Below, in pieces: positions 11,458 to 23,023 of a stretch of 60,000 bases of DNA. The DNA is from Adiantum capillus-veneris (lineage: Eukaryota > Streptophyta > Polypodiopsida > Polypodiales > Pteridaceae): NCBI GenBank assembly GCA_014529385.2, contig CM043962.1, forward strand, positions 48,950,098-49,010,097, written 5' to 3'. Below the pieces are notes generated by a model. It was given only the letters and a program-made list of their open reading frames with translations, made no database searches and was not told the origin of the DNA. A program made the translations under genes and the position numbers. The stretch's first letter is position 1. Every line of letters starts with the position of its first letter.

Positions 11458-12650
11458 TGTCACGTGCACATCTAACCCTATGTGCATGTGGACAAGCTAT
11501 CCCAGTTCTAGGGTTCAGGTTAGCCTAGGATTTATTCTAGCACCCTTGTGAGCCTGTGCACAGGCCGTGCATGTCTAGGCACTTAGAATAGTTGCATACC
11601 CTCTGATTGCACACAGCAGGATCATTAGCATGGCATCATGAACATTTTCCAGAGCATAGATTCCTTTTTTGCCAAAGTACACATTTTTCACTTATTTATT
11701 AATAAGTGACTTTTGTTGGAAAAGTAAGTAGGGAAATTTGCTAAAGAACTATGAAAGAAAACCATTGGGCACTCAGTAGAAGCAGGGACACAAGGAGGCA
11801 GGCACCCTACAGTCAGGCAGCACCTGAACAGGAGCCCTAGCGTTTTCTCAAGAAGAAGATCAGCGTTTTTAGCCACTACCACTAGCGTTTTCAGTTTTCA
11901 GCCTTAGCCTCATAAGAACCCGCTCCCACCCGGTTGCAAATCCTTGTCAGATTCCCCATCTAGTCCCAGATCAGCCTAGCGTTTTCAGAATTCAGCAGAT
12001 CAGACTAGCGTTTTCAGAATTCAACAGATCAGCTTGGCATTTTCAGATTTCAACCAGATCAGCTAGCATTTTTGCATCTCAGCCCTAGCTGGCGAAGCAG
12101 TCGCAATTTCAGGCCGCAGTACCGCCACAACAACTGATTTTCAGCAGAGCATCTAGCGTTTTCAATTTTCAGCCTTGACGCCATCGTCATCGACACCATC
12201 GTCGTCGTTGACATTGTCATCGCAGTCCCTATCTTGACGACGACACCTTCATCATCGTCATCGCAAATCCCTATCTTGACGACGCCACCTTCGTTACAGA
12301 TCGCGGACTTGACGACGACACCATCATCGTCATCGTCATCGTCTCCAGCGTCGTCGTCGACATTGTCATCATCAAATACCACAGCATCTAGACCATTGTA
12401 CCAGATTTGTGCAATCTATAGCATAGATCTCTCTCGCCATAGAGGGGTTTGATAACCATCTGGTGTCGTATTCTTCTCTCTCTCTCTCTCTCATTCACAG
12501 TAGCATTCACTTTGTTGTGATCATTGCACTTGCACTCTCTCTCTAAGAAGAACAAAAGGCTCTCCCTTCCGTAAGTAAAAGGAACCCTTGAGCAAAGTTT
12601 GGAGCACTCATTCTGAGCACTATCAACATTCACTTTTGCTGCACCTTACA
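11458..12650 (+). repeat. LTR of family 3, 3' copy
   Basis: Starts TGTCACGTGCACATC after a polypurine tract and ends GCTGCACCTTACA, so TG...CA. It aligns along its length with the LTRs at 13311, 54133 and 58654. It contains about eight copies of a GCGTTTTCAG-like motif (11840-12160) and an expanded GTC/ATC trinucleotide region (12180-12375). No primer-binding site follows, so this is a 3' LTR of a truncated copy or a recombined solo LTR. Confidence 0.85.
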
Positions 12651-12837
12651 TGCCAAAGATGTGTACAGATCATTGACAATGCAATGCCTCTTCAAGAATG
12701 ATGGAATCCTTCAAGCAGGTGGGAGAGATGGTTCTTCAAACAATGCCAAGACTCCAAAGCTAATAGACTGATCTAGATGGTGCCTTCCTTTGTCTTCATA
12801 GGCCGCTAGATTAGGCTTGTATATGCGTTTTGTTAGA

Positions 12838-13310
12838 TGTTATCACACTACGTTGGACATCTAGCATGACGTGCATATAGTTCTAGGTTAGAAGAATCTA
12901 GTGAGCCACTCTCCACGTCGATCAGATTCCCAAGTGGATAGATGTGCAACAGTTTCACCCAAATTGACCCCCCTTGAATGATTTATTTGCTGGGTATGGA
13001 GGATGGTTTGCCCTACCTAAGCTTGAAGAGATTTATAAGTCCAATTTCCACCCTATAAAGAGACTGGGCAGCCAAGCTTTGGAGCAGATTGAGAGCGCTA
13101 GCACAAGGAGCAGACCGACCTAGCGTTTCGCTCAAGATCAGCCTAGCGTTTTCAGCCGTGCACACTAGCTAGCGTTCTTGGACAGCAACGGCCAGCGTTT
13201 TTGGTTTTCCAGCCCTAGCGCCTACAACTCCAGCCAATGTTTTTGGTTTTCAGCCCTAGCGCTACAGTTATAAGCAGATCAGCTAGCTTTTTAGAATTCA
13301 GCTCATCTCC
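12838..13310 (+). repeat. Fragment of a diverged family 3-like LTR
   Basis: Starts TGTTATCACACTACGTTGGA, has a TATA-like CCCTATAAAG near 13050, and repeats the TAGCGTTTTCAG motif seen in family 3 LTRs. It is cut off at 13310, where another LTR starts, and looks like an older LTR into which that one inserted. The gap 12651-12837 holds nothing recognisable. Confidence 0.5.
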
Positions 13311-14419
13311 TGTCACGTGAGACATCCAACCCTATGTGTCCGTGGACAAGCTACACCATAACAGGGTTTCCGTCAGTCCAGTCAGTCTAGATTAGAAGTG
13401 ATCTGGCACTTTTGTGAGTCTATTCGTAGACCTTGCATGCCGAGTCACTTAGTATAGATGCATATCCTCTGGTTGCACACAGCATGATCATAAGCATTCC
13501 CATCAGAATCCATTAGAATCAGTTAAGGGATTTTTCCAGTGCATTTAGCCTATTTTACCTATTTTTGACATTTTTCACTTATAAATTTAAGTGACTTTCC
13601 AACGAAAGTAGGTAGGGCAATTTGGGTAAGAAATATATAAGCAAACCAAGGGTAGCCCTAAACAGCAGATGAGCAAGGAGAACAGCAGGCCATTGGCGAC
13701 AGGTTCCCCCCTCTCTCAGCGAGACTCTCCAAGAACCTCTTGGCGTTTTTCCTCACCCAAGACCTAGCGTTTGCATCATTGCCAACAGCCCACTTTATCC
13801 TTGGCGTTTTTCAACAGACACCCATCGCTTTGCACTCTTGCATCTAGCGTTTTACAGAGCCATGATCACCCACTTTATCCCTGGCGTTTTCAGCAGCAGA
13901 TAAACCTGTGTTTTCAGCCCTAAAACACGGCAGCCATCAGCGTTTTTATCAAGGGAAATTTAGTGTTTTTTGCAGCCTAAATTCAGCCTAAAAAACCAGC
14001 GTTTTACTTGCAGCAGATTTCAACAGATAGCGTTTTTGGACAGCAGTTAGAAGCATTCCATTTTCAGCCCCTTTGTCGTCATCGCCATCCCGGTTGTCGT
14101 CGTCGACATAGCCTAGATCTGCATCAATTTTATGCATCATCATTGTACCCGTTTGTGCAATCAATCGTAGACCACTCTCGCCTACGAGAGTGGGGCCTTC
14201 GGAGGAGGGTTTTACGTCTCTGGTGTCGTATCTCTCTGCTCTCTCTATCTTTCAGTCTCATACACTTGCACGCAGAGTGTCCACTCACTTTGTTCGTGAT
14301 CATAGCACTCTCCATTAAGAACAGAAGGCTCTCCCTTTCATAAGAACTAAAAGGAACCTTGAGCAAATATGGATCACTCATCTTGAGAAAGTACAACATT
14401 CATTCCGCTGCACCTAACA
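13311..14419 (+). repeat. LTR of family 3, 5' copy
   Basis: TGTCACGTGAGACATCC at the start and CCGCTGCACCTAACA at the end, followed by a primer-binding site. Aligns with the other family 3 LTRs. Carries repeated GCGTTTT motifs (13745-14035) and the 9-bp hairpin CCACTCTCG-CCTA-CGAGAGTGG at about 14172-14193. Confidence 0.9.
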
Positions 14420-14664
14420 TTGGTATCAGAACTTAGGCAGTGTTCTGTATCAATCAAGGAAAGAACCACAAGAATCACAAGAATTTTTTTTGCTTGTTGC
14501 GGTCGCACGAACCCAAGTTCGCTTGGGCGTGTCGATTCCTAATCGTGTTTTTAAAAAGTGACAGGAATCCCAAGAAAGAAGGGCTTGTCCGGCCTCCCCT
14601 TGTGTCTCTTTTCACTCATTGAGAGCGGACCATGCACTTAGCGGCCGGCCAATCGACGTGAGGT
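14420..14664 (+). mobile_element. Primer-binding site and leader of a truncated family 3 copy
   Basis: TTGGTATCAGAAC directly after the LTR is close to the complement of initiator Met-tRNA, the usual plant gypsy primer. The leader (AAGGAAAGAACCACAAGAAT, then AATCGACGTGAGGTGG) matches 55382-55598 in the complete element almost base for base. Similarity stops near 14664, before gag, so the copy is broken there. Confidence 0.85.
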
Positions 14665-14729
14665 GGTATCATTGAAGACATGGATACTCGTAATCAACAT
14701 CTTCATGTTTCCAATGGTGAGTCTTGCAC

Positions 14730-15535
14730 GTGTAAGTGTGCCAAGTTGTAAGTGTGCCACTTGGCACACTTACTTTAAAAACCAATCAACTTTTAACTTT
14801 AAAAGTTCACTAGGCCATTATTAAAATGTGCAGTTAACTCACAATTGGTTACATGAATGCTACTTATGAAAACATCAGATGCTCCCCGACACAATGCCGT
14901 ACTGGCACTGCTCCTGCTGTCATGAGACGAGCACCATGTGCCAACGGAAAAGAACAGACTTTTAGCACTTCAACAACAATTGAACTTAGAGAGAAAGAGC
15001 ACACGCGACAAAGAGTGGCGGAATTCCATCCTAGAGAGTACTGGCCCCAAACCTCGGCGCCCCTTTCGGTATTTTTTTGTTACTTGAACTCAGTATAATT
15101 CCGGTACTCGCGCTCTGCACCTTCACCCAGAAGAGTGCCAGAGACTGAGCCCTCTGCACTTATTAAAGGCCCTTGGCCTTTACATGAAAAGCTTGAAACT
15201 TAAAAGCAACTGGCTCAAAAGCTTGCGCCCAAAAACAAGCAGTGCGTTTTGCAAAAATCTGTACAACTGCCATGTGGCATTGCAAGTGGAGAAAGTCACC
15301 AAATAGATTGGCAATCCTTTCCGCTACACATGGAACCACTATAACTGAAAGGAGGTAGTATGCCGAAACTAACTCCAAGCTGACTCCACATCCCGTTCTG
15401 AAGGGAGAACACCCGTAGTGGTCCGTACCACCTATATAGAGAGCAAGGGGGGTCACCTCTTATGCAGTTTAGCCCCAAAGAGGGGCGCCCTCCCTCTCTA
15501 GACTCTTATCAATCATAAAACCTTCACTAACAATA

Positions 15536-15573
<38 letters not shown>

Positions 15574-15661
15574 ATTGCAGATCTCTCATTAATTTAAACT
15601 TGTGTACGTGTTGAGCACTCATCCTGAGCTATCACCATTAATCACTTCTGTTGCACCTAAC
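14730..15661 (+). repeat. Probable LTR of another family
   Basis: Has the architecture of an LTR rather than a gene: a TATA-like CACCTATATAGAGAGC near 15429, a CT microsatellite (15541-15569) and an end GTTGCACCTAACA that resembles the family 3 LTR end. The start is uncertain; TGTAAGTGTGCC near 14731 is a candidate and carries an inverted repeat AAGTGTGCCA/TGGCACACTT. No clear primer-binding site follows, and no second copy is in the window. Confidence 0.4.
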
Positions 15662-16054
15662 AAAGGTTTGGGAGTCGATTAAAGAGGAGGTGCAAAATAA
15701 AAATAACATTAATGATGTTGACCATCTGAGGACGACGAAGAAGATGAGATGGCAGCGGTAGCGATGGATCCGAAGATGGAAGTCCATATGGCAATGGTGG
15801 TTGCACTTCGGGATTAATATGCGGACGCGCTCCTAAAGCCATACGCTTGAAGACACCTCCCAACTATTGGGGAACATCTCCCCAACTCTGTCGTTGATAG
15901 ACATCTTTTTGGCCTTTACATAGTAGTGGGTATGTGCATGGACATGTGTATATAAAAACGTGTTTACATGCATTTGGAAGCTTTTCTAATGTGATATTGG
16001 GTTTCAAATATGGTGGACACTGTATGCATTGTAAATAGTCATGCTTGTGTGTCG
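15662..16054. other. No gene recognised
   Basis: Possibly internal sequence after the LTR-like region; no family resemblance. Confidence 0.4.
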
Positions 16055-16385
16055 ACAGTCGGGTACATGTATATGCCTGGATAGGGTGTCGAAGCCTTAA
16101 ATGTGGTGCCAAGTGGCTTCTTTTGGCTCTAGGGTAGGTTCTTGAGCTTCTAGAATTTAAATAATGCAAGTGGGAAGTGTGGGTACTCTCATCCCGTCCC
16201 AGAAGTTTGACACGTGCAATAGTTGTCTATTTGTGGCGCACCATATGCACCAATGCGTGAACCGCCTTGGAAGTAGTCAAAAATGGAATTTTGGTATGTG
16301 GCAATGAGTTTTGAGTATCAAGGATTAAGCCAACAAAATCTGGTGGAATTCGGAGTCCGTTTGGTATTTTTCCCACGAAAAAGCC
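16055..16385 (-). repeat. Right arm of the inverted repeat
   Basis: Reverse complement of the 11.04-11.31 kb arm, with more extra sequence in the middle. Its outer neighbours differ from those of the left arm. Confidence 0.7.
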
Positions 16386-16389
16386 CAAA

Positions 16390-17085
16390 AACATGTCATG
16401 TGCAAATGGCTCTATGTGCCACATGGACATGCTTCATCGACTTTCAGAGCCAGTTTTCCCCTTCTTCCTAGATAGGAGTGTCTAGAATCCTAGGAAGATT
16501 AATAGCAGCAATTTTGTCAGCACGTTCGCACGACCTGCATGTCCGAACAAGTCCATTTCTTTCTCTCTCTCTCACCCTCTCTTGCTCCTAGCGCACCCTT
16601 TTCCTACAGGCTATACAAGAGCAGCCCCTCTCTCACTTGAGAGGTTGGCAGTGCACGTACCCCCCCAAATGTGAGTATGCTCTACGTGATGGAGCTCTCC
16701 ATTGAAGCTTGAGAGCAGCCCCTTGGACGTGTGTGGTAGCTTTGAGCTCCCATAGTCTAGAACAAGGGCTCTCGCAGCCATAGCCACGTTCTCTAGAAGT
16801 TTTGTCACGAAAAGTTGCAGCCTACTCTCTCTTTCTCGAGTATAGTGGCTGTAAATTCTCTGTTTTCAATGCCTAATCACCTCTTTTAGGGTGAATTTCA
16901 GCAAAGCATGCATAGAATTCATTCTTCTCTACCTACCTACGTATACGCGAAGTTTGGTGCAATTCCATCGCAAAAAAGGCCTCCATTTCAGCATTGGAAC
17001 GTGCACAGGTAACAAGTTCAGGTTATGGGCAGAAAATTACTGCAAGCATATCTGTGTGCGTTTTGCGTGTTTCTCCCTTGTGTTT
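16390..17085. other. No gene recognised
   Basis: Short frames only. Includes an imperfect TC tract near 16560-16580. Confidence 0.5.
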
Positions 17086-17089
17086 ATTG

Positions 17090-17815
17090 CAGGAATGACA
17101 AGTATGAAAGGTGACCAATTAGCGGAAGATAGACTCTGTTATCTACAAGATTATCGGCACCCGACCTAGCCAAGGCGAGGTGCGCGATCTCCTCCACGTC
17201 CGCCTGCTCTTGGAGTTGGGAAAGGTCATCAATGTAGAGTTTCTCGAGCGTTTTTACTACCAAATCGAGTATGAGACTCTCGAGATGGCAACCAAGGTCA
17301 TTCCGATGAGCCCCCTACTAGCCCTTTCACCTCATCTTTTGGCCCATCTCATACCCCACCATTGACTTAGGGGGCAGGACACTCCTCATCTGCTCAGCAA
17401 TCACTTGGACAGCCTTACCTAAGGACGCCACTTTTGGTCCAGACCTCTTCTTTTGTGTCAGTCCCTCCTTGCGGGCGGACCAATTTTGACATTGGCCGAC
17501 GATGGGATTTCTTCGACTAGGACTTTACACGCTTCTGGGGAGACCCATCTCCTGACATCAAGGCCGCTTGCTTGAAAGTACATGTTCTTTTTCTGACAGC
17601 CAGAGGGGCAGAGGCCTTTGACACAACGGTTCCTGCTATGTGGCAGGGACGCATACAGTGCTTGACTGGCTCCATGTCCACGCTCTTGAGTTCTCTCAGC
17701 ACACGGGAGACTTGGGAGTGATGAGACTTGATACAGACCCTATGGCGGCTGGCCAAGTTCTCTGTGAGACCCCTTGATGCAACAGGATGTAGACACATTT
17801 TGGTATACTTTTTTT
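17090..17815 (+). pseudogene. LINE ORF1 relic
   Basis: Frames shift repeatedly but give retroelement-like stretches, for example VRDLLHVRLLLELGKVIN near 17180-17232 and LIQTLWRLAKFSVRPLDATG near 17728-17788. The position directly upstream of a LINE endonuclease and the lack of introns suggest the first reading frame (nucleic-acid-binding protein) of a non-LTR element. No zinc knuckle is visible. Assignment rests mainly on context. Confidence 0.45.
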
Positions 17816-18019
17816 AGACATCCAGAGTACGCCTTGCTACGTATATGTCTATTCAAGATACTTGGATAGAGGATGTAGCTCTACGGACTCCACGCTCATC
17901 TTGGGCGTGTGCTATGGACAAACACTAAAGACACACCTATCTTGTGGTCGTACGGATGTGGATTACTTCGCATCCAAATTGGCCTTGAAGATTGCACGGT
18001 TGGTTGTTGTAGCAACATC

Positions 18020-19130
18020 AGTTTCTTGCAATGATTCCCTGAGGATTGTCTCATGGAATGTGCAGGGGCTAGGTGAACCCCAATTTCTACGTTATAGGGG
18101 TTGACTAAGACATGAGCTTCAGAGATGCCTAGTGGGTGGCACGATAGATCTTGCATGATTGTATGAGACATTTTGGTTAGCTATCTTTCGGCTTGGAGGC
18201 ATTCAGGGTGGGGTATGTATGAATGTTGCAGACTCACGGCAGAAGGCCATTGTGGGCAGAGATATTATTGTGCTAGACAAAGCCTAGTGGATCACCATGC
18301 AGCTTCACGATAGACTTGTGGGATTCTCGAACATCTATGTGTCCAATTATGCGAGTGCAAGGGCTGAGTTTTGGTCACATAGTGTAGAGTCTCTGCCTCA
18401 TGCAGAGGAGTGAGGACTTCAACATGCTTGATAACACCTCGGATAGGATTGGGGGCAGCCATGCTACTATACATGGGGCTGAGTTGATTGCTTGGGAACA
18501 CCTATGTATGACCTTGAGGATTTCGGATGTATGACATTATGCACGCTTTGTGCGGCCCTCAGACAGCCTATCTGACCATCGAGCAGGAGGAGTGAACCTA
18601 CCCAGGATAGATCGTTTTTATGGTAGTGAACACATATGTGACATGGGCGGTTAGTATACATTTTGACAGGGGACTTTCTTCTCATACCACGCGCTAGTGA
18701 TTCTCACTTTGTCAGATTGGTAGCAAAGTGGTAGCCTCATGCTACGCATTCCAGAGAGGATTTTGTTGGATGCAGAGCTCAAAGAGCGAGTTGTGGCACT
18801 TTGGATAGCCAGTCTGGACACACCGGGCGACCGTGCTACTAGAGCGGCCACTGACATTGTAGAGCTTAGTTGTTTTTTCCTCAAGTAGTTAGCAGCAGCC
18901 TGAGAGGAGGAGACTTAGTGGCTCCGACGGGGCATTGTTTCCTTATAGCGGATATAAGAGTGTTAGCGAGATAGCCCTTGGACAGAGGAGCAATTTTACT
19001 AGGCTTGCAAGGAGTTAATTACCATTGAGGAGCGACTCCACGAGTTTGCCTTCCACCATTAGGCATCTCAATGGACTCAGGTGGGAAAGAGAGTCACTGG
19101 TGAGTGTTTTGAGATGATGGTTCAACCCCT
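18020..19130 (+). pseudogene. LINE ORF2 endonuclease domain, decayed
   Basis: Begins with SLRIVSWNVQGLG at about 18040-18078, the opening motif of the endonuclease/exonuclease/phosphatase (APE-like) fold of LINE ORF2. It continues with VVGRDIIVLDKA-like, FSNIYVSNYASARAEFW and SVESLPHAEE segments, a remnant of the GDFN region and a late VGKRVTGECFEMM near 19081-19120. In a live element this domain nicks target DNA for target-primed reverse transcription. Many stops and frameshifts interrupt it. At about 19130 it changes abruptly into Ty3/gypsy protease sequence, so the LINE RT part is missing here; the LINE 3' half at 23.0-26.4 kb could be the rest of the same family. Confidence 0.75.
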
Positions 19131-19134
19131 TGGA

Positions 19135-22100
19135 TTGGCATTCGAGGGGTTGACCACGAATGCAACCCGTACAAGGACCGCGAATCCTTTTTGATGGCCC
19201 TTATCGAGGGATGTGATATCATCTTGGGTATGTTATGGCAGTACCATATGCAACCTGTCCCATATTATGTAGAAAAGACCCTCGCTTTTGAGCGTGAGGG
19301 CAAGTAGGGAATATTGTAAGCCATATCTCCATTAAGAAGGAAATAAAGAAATGCGTTTATGCTTGCTTGATTTTCACACGAGAAAAAGATAAAACTAATG
19401 AGGGTTCGCTCTCTAGTTTGGAAATTAAACATTTTCAATTTCTTGAAAAGTATAAGGATTGTTTCACGGACACTTTGCCAGATAAGCTACCTTCGGAACG
19501 TCGTGAAGATCATCGCATTGATCTCGTACAAGGTAGCTCTCCCTCAAACCAACCCCCTTATAGGGTAAGCCTTGCTCAGCAAGAGGAAATTTTGAAGCAA
19601 GTCAACGAGCTTCTGGAAAAAGGTCTAGTACGCCAAGTACTTCGCCTTACTGCTCTCTAGTTTTACTAGTGGAAAAGAAAGACGGCACGTTTCGAATGTG
19701 CATAGACTACCGATCTTTAAATAAGATCACTATCAAGAATCGCTTTCCGATTCCTTGAATTGATGATATTCTCGAGAAGTTTCAGGGTGCAATCATCTTT
19801 AGTCGCATTGACCTAAAGAGCGGGTATAATCAGATACGTACAACCCTTGAGGATGTCCATAAGACTCGCCTTGGCACAACCTTTGGACTTTATGAATTTT
19901 TGGTAATGTCTTTCGGCTTGACGAATGCCCCTGCCATTCAATCGAATGATGGATCGAATTTTCAGCCCACACCGAGCTTTTACAGGAGTATTCTTTGATG
20001 ATAAACTCGTCTGTTGAAGACCGAGGAGGAGCATCGGAAGCACTTGGACATAGTGTTTCAGTTATTGCGAAAGCATGAATTGCATGTGAATGCAAAGAAA
20101 AGTGAGCTCTTTCTCACAAAGATACACTATCTCGGCCATATAGTCTCACACAACCAAGTTAGTATGGATCCCGCAAAGATCCAGGTGGTACAACACTGGC
20201 CAACTCCCACTACGGGACATGATGTACGTAGCTTTCGGAGATTGTGTTCCTATTATCGGAGGTTTATCTGAGGCCTTGCTCAAGTAGCAGGACCACTTCA
20301 TGACCTAACAAGGAAGAAGATCCCTTTCAAATGGGGATTGAGACAACAAGGTGCCTTGATAGGCTAAAGTATTCATTAAGCCATGCACCTATTTTGATAG
20401 TGCCAGACTTAAGGAAACCATTTGAGGTTCACTGCGATGCTTTAGGTGATTACATCGGTGCAATACTTAACCAAGAAGCCCATGCAGTGGCTTATGAAAG
20501 TAGACGGCTTAAGGATGCAGAATTATCTACGAGAAGGAACTTATGACCGTGATTCACACCTTGTCTACCTGGAAGCATTACCTTCTAGGAGCGGATTTTG
20601 TGATTAAAACTGATCAATAGAGTTTGCGTTGCGGTATTTCCTTATGCAACGGAAATTATCAGAGAAGCAGACGAGATGGGCTAACTTTTTGTCCATGTTT
20701 CACTTCTAGATCATTCATACAACTTGGAATAAGAATGTGGCTGCGGATGCATTGTCTAGACGGCCTAGGGCGAATGCAGTTACTTCTGTATATCAACAAG
20801 ACTTGGAAACACTTTGAGATTGTATCCGAACGATCTAGACTTCTCCTCCATTTGGAGCAAGTTACAAAACAAAGAGAATGAATATCCCTATTCCGTCCGG
20901 GATGGTTACCTCTACCACCACCAAGCAATTTGCGTGGCTGTAGCTTTGAGGAAGAAAATCATGGAAGAAGCGCATGCTTCACCTTATGCGGATCATTGAG
21001 GTATCCTCCCTACGACTTTAGCATTGGAATGATATTTCTTTTGGCAAAGCCTTAGAGTAGAAATTGATCAATACGTCAGGGAATGTTTGGTTTGCCAAAA
21101 GGTAAAGTACGATCGGCATAAAACACCTAGGTTACTCCAACCTTTGCCTGTGCCTGATCAACCTTGGGAGAGTATTGCCATGGATTTTATTATTGATCTC
21201 CCAAAGGCTCAGAATGGAAATGATGCGAATCATATGGTTAAGATTTTTCTAGCACAGATCTTTAAGCATCATGGGATGCCCAAGTCTATTGTGAATGATC
21301 GAGATCCTCGCATGACAGGAAATTTTTGGCGTGCTTTGTTTGTAATCTTGGCACGAAGTTGAATGTTTCTTCTGCATATCATCCCCAAACGGATGGGCAG
21401 AGTGATATTGCCAATTCCACAGTATTTGATATGTTGAAATCTTATGTGTCAAACAGACAGTCTGACTGGGAGAAGTATTTGCCCCTTGTCAAGTACGCAT
21501 ATAACAATACCATACATTTGTCTATAGGGAAAGCACCCTTTGAGATTCTTTATGGTAAGCCTTTGCTTCCACCGATCCTTGTAACTAAGGATAAGATTTT
21601 TGCAACGGATGAGTTTGTCCGAGATTTGGACACGGCCTACGGGCAAGGTAGGCAAGGTAAGAGAGCAATTTTGCACTCTTAGAAAAAACAGAAGAAAGCT
21701 GCGGACAAGCACAAAAGGAATCTGGACTTAACAGTCGGTCAATTGGTTTTACTCAAGTTTGAGAAGGCAAGACTAAAGAAACAAACAACTCATAAAGGGA
21801 AAGTGGTAAAACTTTCCAATCGTTATTATTTGCCGTTTAAGATAATTGACCAAGTGAACGATGTGCCATTCCGATTAGAGCTACCATCTAATTGGAAGAT
21901 CGACAATGCCTTCCGTGTTAGCTTACTCCAGCCATATGTGGGACCGCCTCCAAGTCAGCATATTGCTGAGGAATCTCCTGAGGTTGAGGAAACAGAAGAA
22001 ATACTCCAATCGGAGCAGATCATTTATCATCAGGAGTGGTCACTCGGGTCTGGGAAGATTACACGGAAGTATTGGTTAAAGTTCAATATTCTACTTTGGA

Positions 22101-22200
22101 TGCTTAATGGTGTCAAAGGTGGCAGCGGAAGGTGCAAAGACAAGAACTGGCTCGTGATTCGGTGGGTACCTCGACTCCTATCTAGAACACATGCAATGCC
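19135..22200 (+). pseudogene. Ty3/gypsy pol relic (family 1): protease end, RT, RNase H, integrase, chromodomain
   Basis: In order: protease tail (HECN...LIEGCDIILGM, 19155-19232); reverse transcriptase with [17 protein letters not shown] (19676-19727), SFGLTNAPA and the catalytic FFDD (about 19992-20003); the GHIVSHNQVSMDPAKI block; RNase H-like region with AVAYESRRLKDAE (20486-20524); integrase zinc region ending CLVCQKVK (21082-21110), AMDFIIDLPK, NDRDPR and TDGQSD (DDE-like triad, last residue D instead of E); and a truncated chromodomain (SEQIIYHQEW...) to about 22200. Plant-chromovirus order. At least ten stops and frameshifts. First to second integrase Asp is only about 37 residues instead of about 60, so a piece is deleted. 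No LTR or primer site flanks it; the left edge abuts a LINE. Confidence 0.9.
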
Positions 22201-22264
22201 AAACAGATGAACAAGGCACACTTGTGGAGAAGAGAAATCACTGAGGTAGAGAGAGACATGACTT

Positions 22265-22268
<4 letters not shown>

Positions 22269-22346
<78 letters not shown>

Positions 22347-22376
22347 GAAGAAGAAGAAGAAGAAGAAGAAGAAGAG
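22269..22376. repeat. (GA)n then (GAA)n microsatellite
   Basis: GA units to about 22342, then about nine GAA/AGA units, running directly into the SINE-like repeat that follows. Confidence 0.95.
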
Positions 22377-22783
22377 AGAGAATTTTAACATCGTAGGAAA
22401 CTATCCCAAGAGACCTTAAAGATCTATCCGACGAGGAGAGTTGAACTCAAGACCTGTTATTCAAGAGGGAAATGGCATAACCAATCTATCACACTTGGGT
22501 GATAGAAAGGTTATACCATTTTCCTCTTTTTATTAGCACACACCCACACCCACACACACACACCCGAGAAGAAGAGAATTTTAACGTCGTAGGAAACTAT
22601 CCCAAGAGACCTTATAGATCTATCTGACGAGGAGAGTTGAACTCAAGAGCTGTTATTCAAGAGGGAAATGGCATAACCAATCTACCACACTTGGGTGATA
22701 GAAAGGTTATACCATTTTCCTCTTTTTATTAGCGCGCACACACACCCTAGAAGAAGAGAATTTTAACATCGTAGGAAACTATC

Positions 22784-22868
<85 letters not shown>

Positions 22869-22953
22869 TTAACTATCTTGAGAGAGAGAGAGAGAGAGGA
22901 AGAGGATTTTAACGTCGTAGGAAACTATCCCAAGAGACCTCAAAGATCTATCT

Positions 22954-22960
<7 letters not shown>
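22377..22960 (-). mobile_element. Array of tRNA-derived SINE-like copies embedded in GA tracts
   Basis: Two near-identical 160-bp units (22379-22537 and 22575-22736, 196-bp period) and three partial ones (from 22757, 22864 and 22904). Read on the minus strand, a unit has a tRNA-like head: GATAGATTGGTTATGCC resembles an A box and CTTGAGTTCAACTCTC a B box. The 3' end is GTTAAAATTCTC followed by TTC or TC repeats. That is the layout of a SINE with a microsatellite-like tail. Partial copies keep the 3' end and lack the head, as expected from 5' truncation. GA tracts at 22793-22863 and 22963-23018 separate the copies. Confidence 0.6.
22793..22863. repeat. (GA)n microsatellite
   Basis: About 35 GA units between SINE-like fragments. 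Confidence 0.95.

Positions 22961-23018
<58 letters not shown>
22961..23018. repeat. (GA)n microsatellite
   Basis: About 28 GA units; ends exactly at the truncated 5' edge of the following LINE copy. Confidence 0.95.

Positions 23019-23023
<5 letters not shown>

Noticed and set aside
12234-12452. Ser/Thr-rich and Asp-rich frames
   Set aside because: GTC/ATC trinucleotide expansion inside an LTR.
15163-15478. Minus-strand frames in the LTR-like region
   Set aside because: They lie within sequence with LTR features (TATA, CT tract, CA end) and resemble no protein.
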